A program made the position numbers and the translations under genes. A stretch of DNA of 64,000 nucleotides from Rhynchonema sp. JSB1_4 (Eukaryota > Nematoda > Chromadorea > Monhysterida > Xyalidae), in NCBI GenBank assembly GCA_030248065.1, contig JASAMV010008941.1:1-64000 (forward strand), read 5' to 3'. Shown piece by piece: positions 1 to 8,959 of the stretch. The notes beneath the pieces were generated by a model that ran no database searches, was not told the origin of the DNA, and saw only the letters and a program-made list of their open reading frames with translations. The first letter of the stretch is position 1. Each line of letters opens with the position of its first letter.

Positions 1-499
1 AGAACGAAAATATAACATCCGAGTAAACACAATTCTTGCACAAAGTTGAATAACAAAGCATGGCTGTCCTAGAAACAAATAAAGTTTAAACTACTGCTAA
101 AACGTACTTGGTCAGGTCTCCAAGTACATTTCGATTCGACATTGCTGCTTGAGAGAGGTTGGTCGACGATATATTCAGTTTATGGAGTCAATTATGAATG
201 AAAGCTCAGAAATAGACACACCACAAAGTGCAGTTGGTTTTCTGATTTATGTGTTTGCTTTTCGAGATTCACTTTTTGAGGCGCCTGTGATGCAGAGGGG
301 TTGTAAAATGTGAACCCCTATTGTTTAGATTTTCCCCCCAATCGTGTGTGTGTGTGAGAACAACTTTCATTCATCCCCTGTTCTGTGTGATTTGGTGGAG
401 ATTCGGGCAGGCGGACAGCAAAGCTGTCCTTATTTTTTCAGTTTTTTTCGGTTTTTCGATTTTTTTGTCCATTTTTGTTTTTTAACGTTGAGTCGCGGA
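1..499. other. Left flank, no gene seen
   Basis: I see no convincing gene here. There is a short GT repeat near 346-356 and a hairpin at 411-427 (GGACAGC, 3-nt loop, GCTGTCC) followed by T-rich DNA just past the stop of the minus-strand gene at 500-1144, where it could sit in that gene's 3' end. No Polinton-type terminus beginning AG is recognisable, so the left end of the outer element probably lies outside the window. Confidence 0.4.
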
Positions 500-1144
500 T
501 TAGAAATGCTTCATGACGGTTGATGTGGCGCATTCCAGTTCGTAACATACTGAGCAATGGGTAAAGTACACGGTCGTCAATTGCTGCGCTTCCACATATT
601 TGTTGGGACGCGACTTTGTCTTCTCCGCGCACGTATCACAGAATGACAGCCAATGGATTTCACCCCGACCCCAAGTGAGCAATCCATCCAACAGTTGGTA
701 TGGTTTGCCCTCGGGCTTGGGTTTGGTGAACGAACTGGCCAGATTGTTGAGTTTTTTTGTGGCGCCGACACACATACTGCACAATGTGTATGCGGTCGAC
801 ACATCACCGGTGGTCTTGTACTGCATTGGTTTACGGCGACAGTTATGACGACGGCACGCACGGCACATGGCCAACGGAAACACTTGACGTTTTCGCGGCC
901 GACCCATTCCGGGAACAGTGCGAGCGAACAACTGACGAGAATTATGTTTGAATGGTGCCTTTGGTGTGCTGTGAATAGGCACCGGTCGATTATTTGGCGT
1001 ATTTTTGATTTGAATTTTCATACGTTTTCTGTTCGGACTGGCTGTGGTCGGTGGTGTGCGCTGTTTTCGTTTCTTTTTCACCGGACTGGTGATCGACGTT
1101 GACGACACGGGCGAAAGCGAGATGGATTTGTCCCAGTTTTCCAT
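500..1144 (-). CDS. Cys-rich basic nuclear-type protein of unknown function (outer element)
   Basis: ORF of 214 aa from an ATG at 1144. The first about 90 residues are basic, Pro/Thr-rich and carry Lys/Arg clusters that look like nuclear localisation signals (KKKRKQR, NRKRMK). The rest has repeated Cys pairs (CRAC, CSMC, CDTC, CSVC), suggesting zinc binding, possibly two zinc-ribbon-like units. I do not recognise a family. It lies on the PolB side of the outer Polinton, on the same strand as PolB, and its upstream region (1150-1530) has CCAAT-type repeats and faces the small plus-strand ORF at 1536. A DNA- or RNA-binding regulator is a guess from composition only. Confidence 0.55.
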   Translation of the reverse strand: MENWDKSISLSPVSSTSITSPVKKKRKQRTPPTTASPNRKRMKIQIKNTPNNRPVPIHSTPKAPFKHNSRQLFARTVPGMGRPRKRQVFPLAMCRACRRHNCRRKPMQYKTTGDVSTAYTLCSMCVGATKKLNNLASSFTKPKPEGKPYQLLDGLLTWGRGEIHWLSFCDTCAEKTKSRPNKYVEAQQLTTVYFTHCSVCYELECATSTVMKHF

Positions 1145-1344
1145 GACGTGGGGTTTTTGACTGAAACCATACTTTTATATTTAGTTCACACCATCTTGTT
1201 ATGAGAAAAGCAGGGACAAAAGCGCAATAAACCGCCCATGACTGAACCCATGTTCTAGAGCAATTTTCTTCATCTTATGGAAAGCCACATTTAAACGCAA
1301 ACCCCACCAGTACATACACTGAGCCAGTGGCAACCAGAATCAAC

Positions 1345-1490
1345 TCGGCGTCGGTTTCCAACTTTTGACCAATCAAATTAGTGAACTGCCCACCACTTAT
1401 ACATATCGAATACAAACGGTGGTGGCGTCGGATCGGAACTTATGACCAATCACGTAGCTTGGTCAGACTCCGCCCACCACGTCATTATGA
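1345..1490. promoter_or_regulatory. Direct repeats with CCAAT motifs between divergent ORFs
   Basis: Two related copies of about 60 nt, near 1346-1400 and 1423-1485, share GGCGTCGG, then AACTT(T/A)TGACCAATCA, then GCCCACCAC. Each has a CCAAT box. They lie between the minus-strand gene starting at 1144 and the plus-strand ORF at 1536, as expected of a shared promoter. Promoter function is inferred. Confidence 0.4.
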
Positions 1491-1535
1491 TGCACACGTA
1501 CCGTATCTGCGGCATTCGCCTGCAAGCAACCAAGC

Positions 1536-1730
1536 ATGCAACGCCGTTACTATACATGGATAAAAGTTGTGATCAATAAACCGGGCTTACCGTTAATCAT
1601 TGAGACCGCACCACGATGTTTTGAGTCCAAGAAAGACGCACAAACGCATGCGCAAAAGTTCGCCGATCAACAAGGCAAACAACGCATTGAAATTGTTGAA
1701 CTGAACATGGACATTCAGATCTGGGACTGA
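1536..1730 (+). CDS. Small conserved-looking protein of unknown function
   Basis: ORF of 64 aa with an ATG at 1536. It overlaps the 3' end of the minus-strand PolB fragment by 16 nt, tail to tail. The predicted protein has two beta-like segments around a charged Gln/Lys-rich helix (KDAQTHAQKFADQQGK). I do not recognise the family. The compact tail-to-tail arrangement and normal amino-acid composition make it a plausible real gene of the outer element. Confidence 0.4.
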   Translation: MQRRYYTWIKVVINKPGLPLIIETAPRCFESKKDAQTHAQKFADQQGKQRIEIVELNMDIQIWD

Positions 1731-3078
1731 AACCCGAAAGGAACAGACTGATGTGATTTAGGGACCAGTTTTCGTTTCGTAAAATGATCTCGCATTGTTT
1801 TCATAATGGTTTTCGTGAAAACTTTGTGATCTTGTGACCGCCTGAATACCAGTTGTGGCACTTGCATTGAACTTTGTGTGTGTGACAATCTGATCATCTG
1901 ATAAAAACTCAGTTTTGACTGAGTGTCTACCCGAAACCCTTTAGAACGCAAAACAATCTGCTCTTCACCGTTTGTTTTATGGCGCATCTTATACCCATAA
2001 GTTTTCGCCGCAAGCACAACAATTTCTACCATTTCAAACTCTTCCGGTATCTCATTTACGAAACTGCCGAGTGTCCCGGGTGGCCGCGACACCTCGACTA
2101 TTGGATTAGGTTCGTTTCTTTTAATTTTTGCCACAATACAGTCGGTGTCAATATATACCATAGCGTCATTCAGTAAAGTCATGTGCTCGTGCATAAATTT
2201 TCGCGCAAGTGCACACAGTATAATTCCGTGAACTCGCGATGCTGTTAATAATGGTTCGAGCATTTTTGAGTTTTTACGGTATGTGACACACATTGTGTCA
2301 GGCGAAACGGGCACAATGTTTGCGACCTTATTTGCAAAATGGTGGACTGCGCTCAAATATCGGTGCGGATCGGAAAAAAATTCAGTTAAAAGTCGGTCAT
2401 GAGCTTCTGAAAGCTTCCCAGAATAACTGCAAAGAGCCAGTTTTGAGGTTTTGCGCTTAGGTTTGTTCAACTGAATAGAACCGACATCCAATTTTATTCC
2501 TTCGTGCTCCCAAAACATATCCACGTACTTCTGCTTGTCCTGGTCGTTCTTGATCGCTTGTGGAAACCCAGAATTCTTTACTTTTTCGCCAAAAAAATGG
2601 TCGATAAATTTACTGAATAACCCGCCTTGTTTAGTGCGCGCATCGTATTGCATCCAACTAGGATAGTCCCAAACTTCATATATTTTTGAAACTTTATAAT
2701 TGTGTCTCATTCCATAGTACAGTTCTTCGCTGCAAAAGCCTTGGGGCGGAAATGAGCGCTCTTCGTCAGAATGGGTGCACGCGCCAGTTTGAGCTTCAAT
2801 ACAACATGCATGACAGTTTACGTACATATTGCGCCCCATTTTATCTCGGGTTGGTAAAATTGGAATGAATAAATCGCGAGGTGGCGTAACCACAGCGAAT
2901 ATGATACCGTGGTAAGGGTGGGTATCCAGGTCTTCAAAGTCACGTGTTAGAACAGTTGGCTTGCCAATAGGGAACCTGCCATATTTCATTATGTAAGCAT
3001 ACAAAGAGCATACGTCATAATAGATAAGTTGATGCTCCTTGTCCGCTTTGGCGTAATTTTGAAACCCTTCCGTGCGCC
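1715..3078 (-). pseudogene. polB: Protein-primed DNA polymerase B, C-terminal part, outer element (interrupted gene)
   Basis: This is the palm/thumb half of a family B, protein-primed polymerase, separated from its N-terminal half at 30044-32587 by the 27-kb inner element. Motif A is seen as YYDVCSLYAYI, motif C as YIDTDC, and the KxY-type motif as AAKTYGYK. The motif B region reads KLALCSYSGKL, without the usual N-S-x-Y-G. The open frame continues past 3078 into the inner element's terminal repeat up to 3148, but that part is inserted DNA and has no ATG of its own before the junction. The gene cannot make a full polymerase in this copy unless the insertion is removed. Family assignment is secure; whether the motif B and C changes predate the insertion is unknown. 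Confidence 0.85.
3074..3078. repeat. 5-bp target-site duplication, left copy (GCGCC)
   Basis: GCGCC directly precedes the AGTAGTGTAG terminus at 3079. The same GCGCC directly follows the right terminus at 30043. Polinton duplications are usually reported as 5-6 bp, so this fits integrase-mediated insertion. Confidence 0.85.
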
Positions 3079-3112
3079 AGTAGTGTAGTAGGACAAAACC
3101 TGGACCCAAATC

Positions 3113-3127
3113 TTGGCAACCCGCCAA
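3113..3127. promoter_or_regulatory. Perfect NFI-type palindrome TTGGC-N5-GCCAA (left, outer copy)
   Basis: TTGGC at 3113 and GCCAA at 3123, 35-49 nt from the element tip. It is directly followed by TAA and a TGACGTCA palindrome (3131-3138). NFI sites lie at about 25-40 nt from the end in adenovirus origins, so an origin or enhancer role is inferred. Confidence 0.75.
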
Positions 3128-3170
3128 TAATGACGTCATGCAGAACACAAAAGTAAACCTGATCCGAATC

Positions 3171-3185
3171 TTGGCACGCTGCCAA
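3171..3185. promoter_or_regulatory. Perfect NFI-type palindrome TTGGC-N5-GCCAA (left, inner copy)
   Basis: A second site 93-107 nt from the tip, followed like the first by TAATGACG. The unit of palindrome plus TAATGACG is thus repeated within the terminal repeat at a 58-nt spacing. Confidence 0.7.
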
Positions 3186-3203
3186 TAATGACGCGGTCAA
3201 CGT

Positions 3204-3642
3204 ATCCGGCAAGCCGTGTAGGGCTTGCCCGGCCCGCCGAACAGACACCATTATGTGGGGTAGCCAGACGACAATAAATAACACGCCAAGCAGATGTGTG
3301 CAACAGCTGCCAAACCGAGAGCCACGAAAACAGCGGGGACTAGTGCAATTTGGAAACATTAAGCCGGTTTTCATTCCCCGCGCGCGCTGTTTGAATGGCC
3401 GCGAACCGCGGAACGTACTAGTTCCCAAAAAACAGATGTGAAAGTGAAGCACTCCAACTTAGCCCAACTAGCTGTGAAAGCGTGTAAAACCGTGTATGTG
3501 TGTGTGCGGCACTTAACATTATGCGTTTTGCGGACTTGGTTTCGGTACGTTTTTTCGCGTGACCAAAAATCAATGCCCCCTTTGTTTTTGAGATTTGTTC
3601 CTTTTTATTCTGGTACTTCACGTTATGTAGAAGCTTTTACAA
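3204..3642. other. Subterminal non-coding region of inner element
   Basis: About 440 nt between the terminal repeat and the stop of the capsid gene. There is a GC-rich segment near 3208-3240 and again at 3380-3415 (CCCCGCGCGCGC). The longest frames are antisense to each other and look random, so I call no gene. Confidence 0.5.
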
Positions 3643-4947
3643 TTACAGTGCATTAATTTTATTATCTAACATAATTGTGCCTGTAGGATCAATTGACAAA
3701 CCACCAGTGGAAACAGAAAATACATATAAATTTACGGGCTCTTCTATTGGCTTAGCAAATCGCAAATCTAGGCTACAAGAATCTACTTCAGGAAAAGCCT
3801 GAATTTTGTTTGGAGTTAGTTGAATCTCACTGAAGTGGAAACACAGCAAGAAGTTACCGTTACTGTATGAAAATAAATCAAAATTGCCCGTCATGTTTCG
3901 TAGCATACCCAGCCCGTCAAGGTAGTTGTAATAGGGCAATGAAACATCAACTTCTAAGTCAGCGTCATCCTTTGGAAATTGAAAATGAAGACCGGTGGGC
4001 GGAACTAGTTGATTTCCGAATTTCGCTTGTGCAAATTCAAGGGCAAAATTATCCCAGCGAAAAACATTTTTGGAAAAACTAGTCAAAGCCTCCTGACGAA
4101 TCATGCATACGTAAAGTTGCAACGGGCGACGTCCTATACCCAACACTGGACGAAAAGAGACCGTACCTTTCGGAATTGTCCAGGGACCATGGGTTGAAAT
4201 GGTAGGGAATATGTAATTTATTTTTGAGCTGCTTATCCATTCGTTCATTATTCTTTTGTTGGCAGTGTCGCTCAGAGTTCCCCGATTTATGATTAGCTCA
4301 CAGGATTCATATTCTATTTCGAATGATGCTTTATCTTCCCCGGACAGTACGACAAATGGTGCAGGAGATGTAGTCAGCGTTATTTGCCATCTGAGCCCAC
4401 TTGGTATGATTTTCTGAGCCCCAAAAATTCCCAAGTTCAACTGTCCAATGCTTACTACCGATCTCGATCTGTCAATCAATGACATACGCTTTAAAAATCC
4501 GGCGTTTGCGTTGAGCTCAAAATTGTCCATTTCTCCTGGTGTGCATGGTATTTTGCCAATCAATGATTTAAGCCATGGTTCTGCCGTAGATGGCATCACG
4601 TGATTGTGGATAAAATACTCTTTTAAAGGCCACAGTCCACTGCTGCTACCCTCGATCTCACAATCGTTTATTGAGCAACGAACGGCAGAAATTATGGCAA
4701 GCCCGGAACAGTTCACCACGCTCACGTTGTCTGTCAATTTTAACTTTTCAGAGTTTGGTTTAACCACGTGCCACACGATTTTATAAGCTATGTTAGGCAA
4801 CATCCATTTTGAGCCAGACGGGGGTAAGTGAAAAACAAATTCAGTTTTGCTTCGGGTGACGGGCTGAACCGTTATTCTTTCGGTGTGTGTGAAGTCTAAT
4901 ACACTTTTAGGGTCAGAAAACAGATTTAGAGTTCCTTCGTCTGCCAT
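3643..4947 (-). CDS. MCP: Major capsid protein, double jelly-roll type (inner element)
   Basis: ORF of 434 aa with an ATG at 4947. Its placement is by overall pattern: an acidic N-terminus, many beta-strand-like stretches, and a C-terminal segment (SLDLRFAKPIEEPVNLYVF) matching the conserved end of Polinton/adintovirus major capsid proteins. Length is in the family range of about 430-650 aa, at the small end. It is the last gene before the left terminal repeat and follows the Arg-rich core protein gene by 7 nt, suggesting a shared transcript. It would form the trimeric capsomers of an icosahedral particle. Sequence similarity to the outer element's capsid (37355-38665) is weak by eye, so the two elements belong to different lineages. 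Confidence 0.82.
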   Translation of the reverse strand: MADEGTLNLFSDPKSVLDFTHTERITVQPVTRSKTEFVFHLPPSGSKWMLPNIAYKIVWHVVKPNSEKLKLTDNVSVVNCSGLAIISAVRCSINDCEIEGSSSGLWPLKEYFIHNHVMPSTAEPWLKSLIGKIPCTPGEMDNFELNANAGFLKRMSLIDRSRSVVSIGQLNLGIFGAQKIIPSGLRWQITLTTSPAPFVVLSGEDKASFEIEYESCELIINRGTLSDTANKRIMNEWISSSKINYIFPTISTHGPWTIPKGTVSFRPVLGIGRRPLQLYVCMIRQEALTSFSKNVFRWDNFALEFAQAKFGNQLVPPTGLHFQFPKDDADLEVDVSLPYYNYLDGLGMLRNMTGNFDLFSYSNGNFLLCFHFSEIQLTPNKIQAFPEVDSCSLDLRFAKPIEEPVNLYVFSVSTGGLSIDPTGTIMLDNKINAL

Positions 4948-4954
4948 GTTATCT

Positions 4955-5272
4955 TTAACGTCGACGACGCTGTATTCTTTTTCGTCCCGTCTTTCTTCGT
5001 TTTCTGATTGTTCTCCTAGATGTTGGTCGTCTTTTTACAGTAATCTTTCTTCTGCTTGGTGCTTTTGTGCGTCGTCGGCGATTTATTGAGCGGTGTGCAC
5101 TTTTTCGCGATTTAAAGTTCGCCAGATTGTAATCCACTGCACTTGTAGGCAAACTAGCATCAATATTTGGATCCTTTGTCCAAAGTGAGTCGTTTTCAGA
5201 TTGTGGAGCCGCTTTATTCAAAACCAAGCCGGACAGGCCGCCCGGTTCACTAATTCTGCCCACAGACAACAT
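4955..5272 (-). CDS. Arg/Lys-rich virion core protein candidate (inner element)
   Basis: ORF of 105 aa, ATG at 5272. Residues 1-55 are ordinary, with a Gly/Ser-rich start. Residues 56-105 are almost a protamine, with repeated RRRR, KRR and SRRK runs up to the stop. This composition matches DNA-condensing core proteins of adenoviruses (pVII, mu) and similar small proteins of Polintons. It lies between PolB and the major capsid gene with only 7 nt to the latter. An ATATAAAGG-like TATA box is on the minus strand about 40 nt upstream (near 5309-5316). Role inferred from composition and position. Confidence 0.65.
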   Translation of the reverse strand: MLSVGRISEPGGLSGLVLNKAAPQSENDSLWTKDPNIDASLPTSAVDYNLANFKSRKSAHRSINRRRRTKAPSRRKITVKRRPTSRRTIRKRRKTGRKRIQRRRR

Positions 5273-5362
5273 AGCACTTGTGAGTGAGTCAGTGCACTTC
5301 CGGTGGCCTTTATATTCACGCGCTGGACAGGAAAAAATCGGAAATTACCGCTTTTGGGTAAG

Positions 5363-8300
5363 TCACAAAAATGAGTGCGGTTTTGTGTGTATGTTACAAC
5401 GGTATGTGTTACGCTTACAATACAGTGCGTTTACGCCAATTTTTGTTGTTGTGTAAGCACAAATTTGCCGCCCGTGTTTTGTAAATCCTGCATGCTTAAA
5501 GCGCGGCAGCTTCTCAAGATTATCGTGGAGAATTCTCCAAAACAAATCTCGCCGTAACAGAAACCGATTGTATTTTAGGCTGACACTTTTGGATGCTAAA
5601 TGAGCGGGCAAGTAGTGATTTCGCTTAGTGATGACGTATGTTTTACTGTTTAGCGTTATTATTGAGTTGTAGTCTGTTTTCCCGAGCCCCGAACTTTGGC
5701 TGTCGTCACAGGAATGCCACATGCCTGGTTCATTTCGGGGGCTTTCGGGAGAAACGAATAAGCGCGCCTTTGCTCTCGTGTACGCCTCTCGATGTTCAGG
5801 TTTGACAATTTCGTCTAATGTTTCAGCGGAACAGCCAAATGAAATGGAATCCGTCTCCATATTGTAAAGCTCATGATCAATTTCAGCTGTGTAAGTCTTT
5901 AAAAAATCATGCACGAATTGCAGAATATGTAACTTTGCTTTGTTAAGTACAGAGAACGCTATCAGAATGGGGGTTTTACACTTGTTCTTTGCCTTTGCCT
6001 TACGAAGTGTAAGCTGTACTAAGTTATCGCCGTAATCCTGTATATCGATTAAATCGGGCGAGTTTACCGCCTTTTTGTAACTCATTGAGTTGTATTTTTC
6101 AAACTTGTGTGTTCTGAATTTTTCTTCATTTGTCAAAAGACCACCGTATAGTGTATTGTTCATCAGCTTTAAACACATGGAAGACACATTTTCTTTTCGA
6201 ACCGCTGCTTGTGTTCGATCATTAGCAATTTCGCCAACGTATTGGCCAAAAACGTCCCGCTCTGCAAACTGTATGAATTGTTTTACGTTGTAAAATTTTA
6301 CGCCCTTCTTCATTAACCACACGACTAGGCAAGTATGATAGACAATATTATCACATTGGTGTCCCTGAACCAACAAGGTCGTTCTGCCGGATTTCATTAA
6401 GTTGTGTTTGCGTGCATAAGACTGCATGTAGGGGTTCAGTTGGTCGACGGATATTGTGTATTTGTAGAACAAAAGAGGAAATTTGTCATAAAGAGGCCTT
6501 AGATGAGCAGGAGTTGAACAAGAGCTAACAAGAATTCCGGTGATCCTTTCGTTAAAAATGGCCTCTAACAGTTCAGATTCATGAGAAAAGAAATTTTTGT
6601 ACAAAGAAACGCCTCCAAAATTGACTGTGGAGATTATTTCCCTTAGAAGCGGATCCCGCCGTTTCATAATTTTGTATTGGCATTCAAAGATGAAAAAAAG
6701 CGTATAACTCTCTTGAATCTTTGCCAATCTCTGCCATGTCGACTCTAGCCGCTTTAGTCTAGATTCGTTTGTGTGCGGAACTGTACCCTGATTACATCTC
6801 AGATGCACAGGACAACCGTGATAAGCCGTGCCTAACCATTCTACTACAAATAATACTTCGTTTGACTCCGAATAGGCAATTCCATCAGGTCGGATGATTT
6901 GTCCGTCTTTCAGACGTAGGTTTCCCTCACCCCCCTGATTTGCTTGATGTTTCACGTGCACACCTGTTTTTCTGCTCACCCACTCACAGAAATGCGCCAT
7001 ATCAAGTCCATGTTTCTTGTTAAGTAGTCTTGGTTTAAATTTGTCTTCCGGAAAGCGACAGAAAAATGCGCTTGCAGGTGCTGGCTGCATAAGTGCATAT
7101 GTATATAGCATAGTTACGTCAATAAAATGAATACTACGTAACAACTTGCTAGCTCTCTTAAAATTGTGCGGTTTAATTTTAGATTGGTTCACAAAAGCCG
7201 CACGAGTGTAGCTTAAACTGGGTCCGCCGAGTATGGACTTGCGAATTAACGATAAAGTTGGCCCTTTTCGTAAGCAATAAATTATTGCGTCTGAGTTTTT
7301 GCTTACGTACGTGCACGCCATGTGTAAGCTTAAGCTGGGCAGGCTAACGAAGTCAAGCATAAAGCCGCCTCGCTTGCAGTACTGCTCTATTGTCATCTCT
7401 ATCGCTTTCGCAAGAGGAGTAGTGTCTCGGATACAATAATTAATCAGGGTGTCATACAATGTGGAAGCCTTTTGTTTTTTCATTTCCGTAGACCACCGAA
7501 GGTACTGTATGAAGCCGGGAGATGGAATTTTGTCAAGTCCTAAGTTTTTTAGTACTTCTGTAACCGGAACGCCCTCGCTGACCATAGTTTTCACCAGATA
7601 AAAATCGTAATCTAGCAAATTGTGGTCCAATAAACGAGAATAAAAACAATCATAACCTGGAATCGGTTCACTGAAGGAACCAATGTCGCGCAACGCTTCA
7701 AATGGAAAGCAGGATTTCAGGTTGTTCACATCTTCCTTTCCGAAACAGCTCTTCAAAAATTGAGCTAGACTTGTCCTTACTGGTAGGAAATTGCATATGT
7801 CCAAAAATGTTAGATGTTCTGTCCGGAGCAACATGAAACCGCCGTTTTTAACTAAACATTCAATTTTTTTGTCATATTTTTCCAACAAATGAAAAAATTT
7901 CTGTGACGCTAAACAGGGCAAGTCAAAATTCATGCCATTAAAGCTATAAATAACAAGGCGACTAACGTGCTTGTTCAATTTTCGAATAGCGCGCTTGCTC
8001 TCACGGATCCAATATTCATGGTTCATGGTTTCAGCCTTCAGTCTTACTTCATACACCTGTTCATAGATGTGGTCAAATTTTATCCTCAACAGCTGTTCTA
8101 GTTCAAGTTGCAAATGGAGCAGTACAAGTACGAACTCAGATATAAAACTGGGGTTTGCGGCACAAAAAATGTGGTTTGTGTGGATATTAGGGCACGAAAT
8201 ATTCTCGTTTATAACAATGAGTGCTGGCTGCTGCTCGGCTCCCAACTCTAACCATAAATTAGACGATATTGATTTGTGTGAGCGACCTTGAAACGTTTCT

Positions 8301-8857
8301 GTATCAAAAGTAACAAAATATGAATGGCTTATACACCGCGCTGAAACATTGATCCCGATTGAGGCCAAAGATGCCAATAGGTTGGTCTGCAGTTTGAATT
8401 TTTCAACTTCATCGTTTTCTCCCGCGCTTGCAACGCCGTCGGAGCGTAGACACGTGTTGTTGATTGGGCACCGTTGCACATGAAAATTCAGCTTTGATTG
8501 GCTGTTTAGAAATTGAGAACACCTGTAGCATTGAAAGTTAAGACAGTAGGCATCTGGATTTGCAATAAATAGAAAAAGGTGCGTTTTATCGTCATATCCA
8601 ACAAATACACTGGACCATTTGTTATCCTTTACTGCAGCATAACTGACGTATATAAAGCTTCTCGTTTTGTGGTTGACAACAAACAATTTCAGGTTCAGTA
8701 TTTTACCTAACGCATCCCAGTCGTGCTTTTCTAGGTTGTCGTGAAGGGGGAATCCATAAGAATTAATCAGGGCAAGACGTAACATTCGAGCGCGAAGCAG
8801 TAACCCCTTGGTTAGGTGTCGTTCTAATGCGTACACGATGCAGCAAAAGAACGACAT
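5363..8857 (-). CDS. polB: Protein-primed DNA polymerase, family B (inner element)
   Basis: 1164 aa from the first ATG, at 8857; the frame is open 13 codons further but without an ATG. Motifs in order: a zinc-finger-like segment (CYRCSQF...HVQRC, about residue 110), ExoI FDTETF, ExoII SFNGMNFD, ExoIII YCIRDTTPL, palm motif A FIDVTMLYTYAL, an inserted segment with GCPVHLRCN and FECQY typical of Polinton polymerases, motif B KLMNNTLYGG, motif C METDSISFG and a KTYVI motif. All catalytic acidic residues I can place are present. This would replicate the linear element using a terminal protein as primer. The N-terminus before ExoI is about 180 aa and probably holds the terminal-protein-related part, which I cannot define. 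Intact, unlike the outer copy. Confidence 0.93.
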   Translation of the reverse strand: MSFFCCIVYALERHLTKGLLLRARMLRLALINSYGFPLHDNLEKHDWDALGKILNLKLFVVNHKTRSFIYVSYAAVKDNKWSSVFVGYDDKTHLFLFIANPDAYCLNFQCYRCSQFLNSQSKLNFHVQRCPINNTCLRSDGVASAGENDEVEKFKLQTNLLASLASIGINVSARCISHSYFVTFDTETFQGRSHKSISSNLWLELGAEQQPALIVINENISCPNIHTNHIFCAANPSFISEFVLVLLHLQLELEQLLRIKFDHIYEQVYEVRLKAETMNHEYWIRESKRAIRKLNKHVSRLVIYSFNGMNFDLPCLASQKFFHLLEKYDKKIECLVKNGGFMLLRTEHLTFLDICNFLPVRTSLAQFLKSCFGKEDVNNLKSCFPFEALRDIGSFSEPIPGYDCFYSRLLDHNLLDYDFYLVKTMVSEGVPVTEVLKNLGLDKIPSPGFIQYLRWSTEMKKQKASTLYDTLINYCIRDTTPLAKAIEMTIEQYCKRGGFMLDFVSLPSLSLHMACTYVSKNSDAIIYCLRKGPTLSLIRKSILGGPSLSYTRAAFVNQSKIKPHNFKRASKLLRSIHFIDVTMLYTYALMQPAPASAFFCRFPEDKFKPRLLNKKHGLDMAHFCEWVSRKTGVHVKHQANQGGEGNLRLKDGQIIRPDGIAYSESNEVLFVVEWLGTAYHGCPVHLRCNQGTVPHTNESRLKRLESTWQRLAKIQESYTLFFIFECQYKIMKRRDPLLREIISTVNFGGVSLYKNFFSHESELLEAIFNERITGILVSSCSTPAHLRPLYDKFPLLFYKYTISVDQLNPYMQSYARKHNLMKSGRTTLLVQGHQCDNIVYHTCLVVWLMKKGVKFYNVKQFIQFAERDVFGQYVGEIANDRTQAAVRKENVSSMCLKLMNNTLYGGLLTNEEKFRTHKFEKYNSMSYKKAVNSPDLIDIQDYGDNLVQLTLRKAKAKNKCKTPILIAFSVLNKAKLHILQFVHDFLKTYTAEIDHELYNMETDSISFGCSAETLDEIVKPEHREAYTRAKARLFVSPESPRNEPGMWHSCDDSQSSGLGKTDYNSIITLNSKTYVITKRNHYLPAHLASKSVSLKYNRFLLRRDLFWRILHDNLEKLPRFKHAGFTKHGRQICAYTTTKIGVNALYCKRNTYRCNIHTKPHSFL

Positions 8858-8959
8858 ACTGTAGCGCAACTTTTTGGGCACCTTATTCCTCGACAAAAAA
8901 CGGCCGAAGGTAATTGTAGTTTTAAGGCCTGAAAAAATACAGTGCGATAAATAAGAAAT

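Larger units (their letters stand above)
3079..3203 (+). repeat. Left terminal inverted repeat of inner element
   Basis: About 125 bp match the inverse of 29919-30043, perfectly for the first about 82 nt and then with a few mismatches. It contains two NFI-type palindromes and a TGACGTCA (CRE/ATF) element. Confidence 0.92.

Noticed and set aside
653..1102. 149-aa plus-strand frame
   Set aside because: Shadow of the Cys-rich minus-strand gene at 500-1144.
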